Source of the DNA: Caryophanales bacterium
GTDB taxonomy: Bacteria > Bacillota_I > Bacilli_A > RFN20 > JAISJY01
Direction: 5' to 3'
NCBI GenBank assembly: GCA_031261365.1
Contig: JAISJY010000108.1
Location: 1-5,655 of the forward strand
DNA: 5,655 bases
Position 1 is the stretch's first letter, and every line of letters begins with the position of its first letter. Under the pieces are notes generated by a model. The model was given only the letters and a program-made list of their open reading frames with translations. It was not told the origin of the DNA and made no database searches. This document shows positions 1-5,618 of this stretch, one piece after another. The position numbers and the translations under genes were made by a program.

Positions 1-163
1 TAGTTCTGGCAACCAAATAATTAGAAATCCCCATAATGATTAATAAGGGTAGAAAAAATAAGAAATTGATGAAACCTATTTTTAAAAGAAGAGAGAAACG
101 GTTTTTTAAACAGTCTATAAAAGTTTCTAAACGATTTGTAGGTAATTTTAAATTATTCTCCAT
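1..163 (-). CDS. Membrane protein, N-terminal part (runs off the left edge)
   Basis: An open frame of 54 codons starts at the ATG at 163-161 and has no stop before the window edge. The N-terminus is short and polar (MENNLKLPTNRLETF...). After basic residues near 20-28 comes a hydrophobic stretch at about residues 31-51 (FINFLFFLPLLIIMG...), a likely membrane helix with its N-terminus in the cytoplasm. The layout of an amphipathic start, a basic patch and an FLP-containing helix recalls the N-termini of Firmicute multi-pass proteins such as DUF624/YesL-like proteins, but this is only an impression and no function is claimed. The gene is divergent from the ribokinase gene. No Shine-Dalgarno sequence precedes the ATG; instead an extended -10-like element ends 6 nt before it. 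The open frame, the membrane segment and the promoter at the right place support a real gene. Confidence 0.72.
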   Translation of the reverse strand, partial: MENNLKLPTNRLETFIDCLKNRFSLLLKIGFINFLFFLPLLIIMGISNYLVART

Positions 164-169
164 AGAAAT

Positions 170-198
170 ATTTTAACATATATACAATAAATTGTATA
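170..198 (-). promoter_or_regulatory. Candidate promoter of the left-edge membrane gene
   Basis: Reading the minus strand, TATACA (198-193, four of six matches to TTGACA) is followed by 17 bp and then TAAAAT (175-170, five of six to TATAAT). The -10 is preceded by TGT, forming an extended -10 (TGtTAAAAT). Only 6 nt separate the -10 from the ATG at 163, so transcription would begin at or next to the start codon. The hexamers are seen directly; their activity is inferred, and AT-rich DNA produces such matches by chance. Confidence 0.45.
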
Positions 199-199
199 T
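180..199. repeat. Perfect 9+2+9 palindrome, candidate operator
   Basis: ATATACAAT (180-188) and ATTGTATAT (191-199) are exact reverse complements separated by AA. The palindrome lies between the divergent membrane-protein and ribokinase genes. It covers the -35 hexamer and most of the spacer of the proposed membrane-gene promoter, and sits just upstream of the proposed ribokinase -35. A 20-bp symmetric site in this position fits the operator of a dimeric helix-turn-helix repressor, for example GntR or LacI type. The regulator is not encoded in the window and its family cannot be assigned. Confidence 0.5.
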
Positions 200-203
200 G
201 ACC

Positions 204-232
204 TTGTATTTTTAATAGTCTTAAAGTAAAAT
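204..232 (+). promoter_or_regulatory. Candidate ribokinase promoter
   Basis: TTGTAT (204-209) is followed by a 17-bp spacer and TAAAAT (227-232, five of six matches to TATAAT). Transcription would start near 239, giving a leader of only about 14 nt before the ATG at 253. That leader would still contain AGGT (245-248), while AGGA (237-240) would lie at or before the start site. The -35 is weak at three of six matches, so this is a tentative call. Confidence 0.33.
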
Positions 233-252
233 AATAAGGAAAGCAGGTAAAA

Positions 253-1092
253 ATGAAAAAATGTTTTGTGGTTGGAAGTATTAATTGTGACTTTGTTATT
301 CATAGTGACTATTTACCTAAATTAGGAGAAACGATTTCTGGAAGTGGTTTTGCTACACTTAATGGGGGTAAAGGAGCTAATCAAGCAGTAGCTTTAGCAA
401 GGAGTGGTATTCATACTATTTTAGTTGGAGCTGTTGGTGATGATGTTTTTGGTCTTAAAATGGTTGATGATTTTAAAAAAGATAATATTGATGTTTCTTA
501 TATAAGAACTTTAAAAGGTGTAGCAACAGGAACAGCAATGATAACAGTTGTTAAAGGCAATAATCAAATAATCTTAGATGCTGGGGCTAATGCTTTATTA
601 GTTAAAGAACAAGTTTTACAAGCCTTAGAAACAAGCAATGTTGGAGATGTTTTACTAACGCAATATGAAGTGAGTTCTGAAATAGTAGCATATTCTTTAA
701 AATTAGCTAAAGAGAAAGGCTTAATAACTATTGTTAATCCTGCACCGTTTAGAGAAATAGATACATCTTTATATGCTTATATAGATTTTATTATTCCAAA
801 TGAGTTTGAATTACAGAAAATAGAGAAAGATATAGAAAATTATAATACTAAATTAATAGTTACTTTAGGTGATAAAGGTTCTCAATATGGTCAAGAAATT
901 GTCCCTATTGTTAAAAGTAAAGTGGTGGATACGACAGCTGCTGGTGATACTTATATTGCTTATTTTATCTATGGTTTATTGAGTAATAAAAGTATTGTTG
1001 AAGCGATGCAAATAGGAACAAAGGCAGCCTCTATTGCGATTTCAAGACACGGTGCTCAACCTTCTATTCCAAAAATAAATGAAATAAATTAA
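253..1092 (+). CDS. rbsK: Ribokinase (PfkB family)
   Basis: This is probably a cytosolic ribokinase, which phosphorylates D-ribose with ATP to ribose-5-phosphate for the pentose phosphate and nucleotide pathways. The N-terminus has the ribokinase sugar-binding segment (VVGSINCDF, Asp13) and the PfkB signature GGKGANQA at 38-45. Glu139 in QYE, NPAP at 162-165 and PNEFE at 182-186 follow, all at ribokinase positions. The second PfkB signature is DTTAAGDT at 226-233, with Asp232 as the catalytic base. GAQPSIP near 267-273 matches the C-terminal monovalent-cation region. At 279 residues it is about 30 shorter than the E. coli enzyme; most of the loss is a contracted segment after PNEFE, at about 187-202. 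The usual DTFNGA after the catalytic loop reads DTYIAY. The start ATG has AGGT 4 nt upstream and AGGA 12 nt upstream. No ribose transporter or repressor gene is visible. Another PfkB sugar substrate is possible but less likely. Confidence 0.9.
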   Translation: MKKCFVVGSINCDFVIHSDYLPKLGETISGSGFATLNGGKGANQAVALARSGIHTILVGAVGDDVFGLKMVDDFKKDNIDVSYIRTLKGVATGTAMITVVKGNNQIILDAGANALLVKEQVLQALETSNVGDVLLTQYEVSSEIVAYSLKLAKEKGLITIVNPAPFREIDTSLYAYIDFIIPNEFELQKIEKDIENYNTKLIVTLGDKGSQYGQEIVPIVKSKVVDTTAAGDTYIAYFIYGLLSNKSIVEAMQIGTKAASIAISRHGAQPSIPKINEIN

Positions 1093-1155
1093 GTTGTTAT
1101 CTCTTTGTTTAAGACTTTAGGAGTTTTAATAGTTTTGAAACATAATAATAACAAC
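1093..1155 (+). terminator. Weak dyads downstream of ribokinase, possible terminator
   Basis: The 113-bp gap between the convergent genes has no gene. GTTGTTAT (1093-1100), directly after the ribokinase stop, is the exact reverse complement of ATAACAAC (1148-1155). Inside that pair, TGTTT (1106-1110) can pair with AAACA (1138-1142), and AAGACT (1111-1116) with AGTTTT (1122-1127) with one G-U pair. Together they could fold into a long stem with a branched top. No clean GC-rich stem with a T-run is present, and the rest (1156-1205) is AT-rich sequence without a clear signal, so termination here is only a guess. Confidence 0.25.
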
Positions 1156-1205
1156 AAAACAGCTGATTTATATATATTTTTCATATTTTAATTATAGTAT
1201 AAAAA

Positions 1206-2345
1206 TTATTGTTTAATATTATTTAAAATATATTTAGCTATTTTTAAACCACAAGCAAAAGCAAAATGAAGATTATAACCTCCAGAAATACTATAAATAT
1301 CTAGCATTTCTCCACCCATAAAAAAGTTTTTATAATCTTTTAATTCTAAATTATCATTGAGCAGAGTTGCTTTAATTCCTCCTGCTTGAACTTGCCCTAA
1401 ATTACTAATAGTCTTAATAGGTAAAGTAATAGTTGAGATAATATTAATAATAGAACTTAAATCATTTCTTAAATCTTTAACCTTTTTATGAAAGTATGGA
1501 GTGTTTTTAAAAAGGTAAATGAGTAAAGGTTTAGGTAGTAAGCCACTTAAAGATTTAATAAGGTTTTCATCATTATCTTTAAAAGTATCAGTTAAGATAT
1601 TTAAAAGATTTACTTCATTATTAAAAGGTTCAAAGATAATCTTATTTTCTTTTTCTTCTTCATAAAAGTAAGAAGCATTAAAAATACAAATACCAGAGAG
1701 TTGATTATTCTTAAATTGGAGTTCGCCTACTTCTTGATAAATAACTTTATTATTTTGAACTAATGATATTTTACCTTTCCTTCTAAATGTCCCTATGTTA
1801 TCAAAAATAAGCAGAGGTCCTAAAATATTATGTCTTTTATTTATGAAGAAAGAGAAGTCTTTTAAAAAGTTATCACTATATTTATTATTAGAAATATTAG
1901 AACCAATTCCTAAAATAAGATAATCAAAAGTATCTGTATGCCCTTGATAAGTTATTTGATATTGTTCTTCTTTTCTTTTTAAAGAGATAGTAACATTATT
2001 AATTATTTTGTATTTATTATTAATTAAAACATCAACAATATCACCAGCATTCTCATTAATAGGGTATATTCTGCCTTCTTTATCAGCATAAGTTAAAAGA
2101 GCTATACTCTTAAAATAACCTATGACATCTTCTTTAATTATTTCTTTGACAAAATCTGGATTATTATATTTATCTTTATCAATATTTAAGTTTGATAAAT
2201 TACCTTTCCCGTTTCCACTTATTTTAATCTTCTTTCCAACTTTATCATTTATTTCAAATAAAGTAACATCAATATTATTAGTACTTAAAAAATGAGCTGA
2301 TATTAAGCCTAAAGCTCCACCACCAATAACAGCAACTTTCTTCAT
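1206..2345 (-). CDS. HI0933/BaiN-family FAD-dependent flavoprotein
   Basis: A flavoprotein of the HI0933 family (E. coli YhiN, Bacillus YtfP, BaiN; often annotated as aminoacetone oxidase family FAD-binding enzyme). Its physiological reaction is not settled, and none is claimed here. The N-terminus is a Rossmann FAD-binding fold (VIGGGALG at 6-13, acidic Glu31 after the second strand). The family segments follow: GKKIKISGNGKGNLSN at 37-52, GRIYP at 91-95, QLSG at 215-218, and the C-terminal FAD-contacting block FFMGGEMLDIYSISGGYNLH at 341-360. Two family motifs are altered. The usual GGRCN or GNGRCN reads GNGKGN, so the Arg-Cys pair is Lys-Gly. The region normally like ATGGxSxPxxGSTGDG reads LGIGSNISNNKYSDN. 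Length (379) is slightly below the usual 390-420. The ATG overlaps the uridine kinase stop in ATGA, and no good Shine-Dalgarno is seen, so translation probably depends on coupling. Confidence 0.87.
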   Translation of the reverse strand: MKKVAVIGGGALGLISAHFLSTNNIDVTLFEINDKVGKKIKISGNGKGNLSNLNIDKDKYNNPDFVKEIIKEDVIGYFKSIALLTYADKEGRIYPINENAGDIVDVLINNKYKIINNVTISLKRKEEQYQITYQGHTDTFDYLILGIGSNISNNKYSDNFLKDFSFFINKRHNILGPLLIFDNIGTFRRKGKISLVQNNKVIYQEVGELQFKNNQLSGICIFNASYFYEEEKENKIIFEPFNNEVNLLNILTDTFKDNDENLIKSLSGLLPKPLLIYLFKNTPYFHKKVKDLRNDLSSIINIISTITLPIKTISNLGQVQAGGIKATLLNDNLELKDYKNFFMGGEMLDIYSISGGYNLHFAFACGLKIAKYILNNIKQ

Positions 2346-2947
2346 TTATTTAATAATTCTTTTAAAGCAGATTCCAAAGTATAAACTCCAATATCATTCT
2401 TGCCACCTCGAGGAATGATAATATCAGCAAACTCTTTAGTTGGTTCAATATATTTAAAATGCATCGGTCTAACATAGTTTTGATATTGTTGAATAATGAA
2501 ATCTAAAGTACGACCTCTTTCTTCAATATCTCTTTTAATTCTTCTTAGTAATCTAATATCATCGGCTGTTTCAACATAGACTTTCATATCATATAACTCT
2601 CTTAACTCTGGACTAATTAAAGCAAAGATACCTTCAATTAAGATTAAGTTTTTGGGGGTAACTCTAGTTGTTAATTCGGAGCGTTTATGATTAACAAAGT
2701 CATAAGTTGGAGCTTCAATAGGAATGTTGTTTTTTAAATCTTTAATATGTTTTACCATTAATTCCATATCAAAAGAATCAGGGTGGTCAAAGTTTATTTT
2801 CTTTCTTTCTTCTAAAGTTAAATTAGAAAAATCTTTGTAATAGTCATCTGTTCTTAAATAAGATGTTTCTACTAAATCTTTATTTATTCTTTTAGCTAAA
2901 GTAGTTTTACCAGAAGAAGAACCACCTGCTAAAGCTAGAGCTATCAT
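2342..2947 (-). CDS. udk: Uridine kinase
   Basis: Uridine kinase phosphorylates uridine (usually also cytidine) to UMP or CMP with ATP or GTP in cytosolic pyrimidine salvage. The protein is canonical. It has a Walker A P-loop GGSSSGKT at 8-15, the nucleoside-binding DDYYKD at 34-39 and FDHPDSFD at 53-60, TYDF at 81-84 and IEG at 104-106. The arginine-rich lid RRIKRDIEERGR covers 135-146, followed by PMH at 161-163 and EPTKEFADIIIPRGG at 168-182. Its 201 residues are a normal full length, which supports its TGA as a true stop. The ATG overlaps the TGA of the upstream mutase gene as ATGA. AAGAGGT (2960-2954) lies 6 nt upstream of the start, inside the mutase coding region, and makes a good ribosome binding site. 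The neighbouring mutase suggests a nucleoside-salvage or UDP-sugar context. Confidence 0.95.
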   Translation of the reverse strand: MIALALAGGSSSGKTTLAKRINKDLVETSYLRTDDYYKDFSNLTLEERKKINFDHPDSFDMELMVKHIKDLKNNIPIEAPTYDFVNHKRSELTTRVTPKNLILIEGIFALISPELRELYDMKVYVETADDIRLLRRIKRDIEERGRTLDFIIQQYQNYVRPMHFKYIEPTKEFADIIIPRGGKNDIGVYTLESALKELLNK

Positions 2948-4605
2948 AATAAAACCTCTTTATAAAAGATATCATTTAACCACTGGACATATTTCTTTTG
3001 TTTAGCTCCAAAGTGTTTTTTATCACCCACTAAAGTTAAATAAACCTTTATTTTTGATTCAGTTCCACTTGGTCTTATAATGAATTTTTCTTCATTATCT
3101 AAATTATATTCTAGAACATTTGATTTATCTAAACCATTAACCCCTAAAGAATAATCAATATATTTATAAACATTGACATAATTTATAGCTAAAGGTTGAT
3201 GATTTCTTAAAAGGTTCATAATTTGATTCATTTTGACAACACCATTAATACCAGGGAAATCATAATTTAAAGTAATAGATTCATAATAACCATATTCGGC
3301 ATATATTTCTTCTAATCTATCTATTAAAGACTTTCCATTCTGTTTATACCACCCTGCCATTTCGGTGATTAATAAAGAAGAGGCAACTCCATCTTTATCT
3401 CTGATATATGGCAAAGCTAAATAACCATTGGATTCTTCAAAGGCTAAAACAAAATCATTTTCTCTTTTTTCTTTTTCTAGAATATTTAAAGTAGCTCCAA
3501 CATATTTAAAGCCTGTTAATAAATTATATATTTTAACTTTATTAGCCTCACATATTTTTTCAACTAGAGGAGTAGAAACTATTGACTTCATAAAAACGGG
3601 ATTATTTGGTAATTTCTTATTTTGTAAAAGATAATCTGTTAGAAGTATACCTATTTCATTACCATTTACATTGATAGCTTTACCTTTATGCATAACAACC
3701 AAACCAACTCTATCACAGTCAGGGTCAGTTGCTAATAATAAATCAGCATCAGTTTCTTTCATTTTATCTATGCCTAATTGTAAAGCACTTATAAGTTCAG
3801 GATTAGGGAAAGGGCAAGTTTTAAAAGTATAATCTGGGTAACTTTGAGGTTCAACAACTGAAACATGAATATTGTTTTTTCTTAAAATAAAAGGATCCAT
3901 TTTATAACCTGTCCCATTTAAAGGAGTATAAATTACACTTAAAATAGCTAAATTAATATTATTAGTTCTAACCTTTTCAGCATTTCTTAAAAACTTTTGA
4001 TATAACTCTTCAGGAACATTTTCTATTAAACCATTTTCAAAAGCATCATGGAAAGGGGTTCTACTAATAGAAAAATAAGGTAATCCACTAGCAATATCAC
4101 TTATTTCTTGAGCAGTTTCTAAAGATATTTGTCCTCCTGTATTATCATAAACTTTATAACCATTGTAATTAGCAGGGTTATGAGAAGCGGTAATCATAAT
4201 ACCAATATCAGTTTGTAATTGTCTAACTAAATAAGATAAAACAGGGGTTGGTTGTAGTTCAGTACAGAAAAATGTTTTAATTTTATAAAAAGCTAAAACC
4301 TCGGCAGTATCATGAGCAAAGTCATAACTAAACTTCCGACTATCATAACTTATCACTACCTTTTTTAAACCATGATTTAACATATAAGATGCTAAAGCTC
4401 TAGTTGTCCTTCTAATAGTATAAACATTTATATAGTTACTACCGACACCTAAAATACCTCTTAAACCAGCTGTCCCAAACTCTAATTCTTTGGAAAACCT
4501 AGCTTCAATTTCAGAGTTATTACCTTTAATTGCTAATAATTCTGTTTTTAAATCATCATAAGATACAACTTTCAACCATTGAGTGTACAAATCAACTGCT
4601 TTCAT
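2944..4605 (-). CDS. Phospho-sugar mutase (PgcA/PGM2-type phosphoglucomutase or phosphopentomutase)
   Basis: A cytosolic alpha-D-phosphohexomutase that moves phosphate between C1 and C6 (or C5 of pentoses) through a phosphoserine. All four active-site loops are present: TASHNP at 139-144 with the phosphorylated Ser141; the Mg-binding DPDCDR at 294-299; the sugar-specificity loop EESNGY at 390-395; and the phosphate-binding RPSGTES at 511-517. FGTAGLRG at 43-50 and GFKYVG at 365-370 are typical of the long subfamily that includes Bacillus PgcA and human PGM2. The length of 553 is normal. Family members act on glucose-1-phosphate, mannose-1-phosphate or ribose/deoxyribose-1-phosphate; the sequence alone does not settle which, so no symbol is given. 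The gene lies 33 bp after the propeller gene, has the Shine-Dalgarno GAGGT 5 nt before its ATG (4615-4611), and overlaps uridine kinase. A small plus-strand open frame inside it is only its antisense shadow. Confidence 0.93.
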   Translation of the reverse strand: MKAVDLYTQWLKVVSYDDLKTELLAIKGNNSEIEARFSKELEFGTAGLRGILGVGSNYINVYTIRRTTRALASYMLNHGLKKVVISYDSRKFSYDFAHDTAEVLAFYKIKTFFCTELQPTPVLSYLVRQLQTDIGIMITASHNPANYNGYKVYDNTGGQISLETAQEISDIASGLPYFSISRTPFHDAFENGLIENVPEELYQKFLRNAEKVRTNNINLAILSVIYTPLNGTGYKMDPFILRKNNIHVSVVEPQSYPDYTFKTCPFPNPELISALQLGIDKMKETDADLLLATDPDCDRVGLVVMHKGKAINVNGNEIGILLTDYLLQNKKLPNNPVFMKSIVSTPLVEKICEANKVKIYNLLTGFKYVGATLNILEKEKRENDFVLAFEESNGYLALPYIRDKDGVASSLLITEMAGWYKQNGKSLIDRLEEIYAEYGYYESITLNYDFPGINGVVKMNQIMNLLRNHQPLAINYVNVYKYIDYSLGVNGLDKSNVLEYNLDNEEKFIIRPSGTESKIKVYLTLVGDKKHFGAKQKKYVQWLNDIFYKEVLL

Positions 4606-4610
4606 TTATT

Positions 4611-4630
4611 ACCTCGCCTTAAATATTATA
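4611..4630 (-). promoter_or_regulatory. Ribosome binding site and possible internal promoter of the mutase gene
   Basis: On the minus strand the 33-bp gap before the mutase holds AAGGCGAGGT, a strong Shine-Dalgarno ending 5 nt before the ATG. Upstream is a perfect -10 hexamer TATAAT (4630-4625). A weak -35 (TTGCAG, 18 bp upstream, three of six matches) lies in the end of the propeller gene. Transcription would start near 4618, giving a leader of about 13 nt. The ribosome binding site is convincing; the promoter is uncertain and could let the last three genes be expressed separately from the propeller gene. Confidence 0.4.
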
Positions 4631-4638
4631 TAATCATT

Positions 4639-5550
4639 TTAGAAAAGTCTGCAATTTATAGGATTATTTGCAAAATCTTTTAGTAATTTTTCATAAGAAA
4701 TAAAGACAAAATATTTAGAATCGGAAGTCCAAGAATTGACATTCATAGTTCCTGCTCCTCCATAGATGTTGGCAATAACTCTAGATTCACTCCCATCTAT
4801 ATTCATTAAATGAATAGATATTTGTTTATTAGAAGGGTGTAGATTAGAAGGAGTATTTAAAGAGTCATAAGAAATATAGCAAACATATTTATTATTGGGA
4901 GAAACATGAGGAAACCAACAATTATATTCATTGTCAAAAGTTAGTTGTTGAATATTACTTCCATCAATATTCATTGTATAAATCTGACTTGTTCCATTTC
5001 TATCACTATTAAATATTATTTTTTTATCATTATCAAAAAACTCAGGAGCATCATTAAAGCCAAGACCTTTAGTTAGATTTATTTCTTTATGGTTCTTTTC
5101 CTTAATAAAAATATCAAACTTTCTATTTCTTTGCCCTGTATATAGAATATATTTATTTGATAAACCGTGTAAATAAGAAAGAGGTTGATTTGTTAGTCTT
5201 GTTAATTTGTCTTTTCTAATATCTAATTTATAAATATGTGAACTTATTTCTTCATTTTTACCTGCGGATAAATAAATATTTCCATGTTTATCAATGAGGT
5301 GGTCATTATTGATAAAAGATAAATTGTATTTTTCGGTTTCTATGGGTCTTTCATATTGGGAAAGTAAATTATATTTATATAAACCCCAATTATGAGTATA
5401 GACTAAATAATCATTATTGAAAGAAACATTGCAAGATTCAATAACTTTAGGGAAACTAGCAATGAGAGTTCTTTTGCTGTGTTTGACGACATATAGTTCA
5501 ATGTTTGATTTTAAATCTAATTCCATATTAATATTATAGTTTTTTTGCAA
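4639..5550 (-). CDS. TolB-like (WD40-like/PD40) beta-propeller protein
   Basis: A protein of the COG0823 TolB-like propeller family, with several degenerate PD40/WD40-like blades. Clear blade motifs are FNSDRNGTSQIYTMNIDGSN at 180-199 followed by QQLTFD at 201-206, then WFPHVSPNNKYVCYISY at 212-228. HLMNIDGSESRVIA (247-260) and YGGAGTMNVNSWTSDSKYFVFISYE (263-287) complete the C-terminal half. Homologues typically show the same WFPHxSPDGK and GGxGTxNVxSW segments, usually ending near SYE. The N-terminal half has weaker blades (VSFNNDYLVYTHN, HIYKLDIRKDKLTRLT). There is no signal peptide or membrane helix, so it is probably cytosolic, unlike periplasmic TolB. Its function is unknown. The start is uncertain: 5550 is a TTG without a Shine-Dalgarno, while an in-frame ATG at 5526 begins MELDLKSNIELY and has TATAAT 6 nt before it. 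I favour 5526. An in-frame TAA just upstream rules out a much longer protein. Confidence 0.82.
   Translation of the reverse strand: MQKNYNINMELDLKSNIELYVVKHSKRTLIASFPKVIESCNVSFNNDYLVYTHNWGLYKYNLLSQYERPIETEKYNLSFINNDHLIDKHGNIYLSAGKNEEISSHIYKLDIRKDKLTRLTNQPLSYLHGLSNKYILYTGQRNRKFDIFIKEKNHKEINLTKGLGFNDAPEFFDNDKKIIFNSDRNGTSQIYTMNIDGSNIQQLTFDNEYNCWFPHVSPNNKYVCYISYDSLNTPSNLHPSNKQISIHLMNIDGSESRVIANIYGGAGTMNVNSWTSDSKYFVFISYEKLLKDFANNPINCRLF
5533..5538 (-). promoter_or_regulatory. Perfect -10 hexamer 6 nt before the internal ATG
   Basis: TATAAT (5538-5533 on the minus strand) ends 6 nt before the ATG at 5526 of the propeller gene, so the expected start site is the A of that ATG. No Shine-Dalgarno lies before either this ATG or the TTG at 5550. 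The -35 region 16-19 bp upstream (ACTCAA and neighbours) is poor. Chance occurrence in such AT-rich DNA cannot be ruled out. Confidence 0.3.
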
Positions 5551-5572
5551 GGTGTTTGAGTAAAAGAAATTA

Positions 5573-5610
5573 TTTTTTTATGATTAAGTAAACGCTTTAT
5601 TATAAAAAAA
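5573..5610. repeat. Imperfect 38-nt dyad between the right-edge gene and the propeller gene
   Basis: TTTTTTTAT (5573-5581) is the exact reverse complement of ATAAAAAAA (5602-5610). Inside, ATxAAG and CTTxAT can also pair (5583-5588 with 5595-5600, one mismatch), leaving a short loop around AAAC. Its place just after the stop at 5619 suits either a terminator of the preceding gene or a structured regulatory region. It lacks the GC-rich stem and trailing T-run of a standard intrinsic terminator in the minus direction. Confidence 0.4.
5587..5600. promoter_or_regulatory. cre-like (CcpA/LacI-family) operator candidate
   Basis: AGTAAACGCTTTAT matches about 12 of 14 positions of the catabolite-responsive-element consensus TGWAARCGYTWNCW, including the central CG and the flanking AA and TT. 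It abuts a TATAAT on the minus strand (5604-5599), so binding would block a promoter reading into the propeller-mutase-uridine kinase genes. The outer T of the consensus is missing, the -35 of that promoter is poor, and no CcpA gene is in view, so the call is tentative. Confidence 0.35.
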
Positions 5611-5618
5611 GAAATATT

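Noticed and set aside
1156..1205. AT-rich short dyads after the flavoprotein gene as a terminator
   Set aside because: Only 5-bp pure A/T pairings such as TTTTA/TAAAA occur, with no GC-containing stem, so they cannot be told from composition.
2310..2344. Read-through of the uridine kinase TGA as tryptophan
   Set aside because: It would add a short tail reading in the wrong frame of the flavoprotein gene to a protein that already has its full family length.
3428..3634. 68-codon plus-strand open frame
   Set aside because: It lies entirely antisense inside the well-supported mutase gene, has no recognisable domain, and is explained by the codon composition of the opposite strand.
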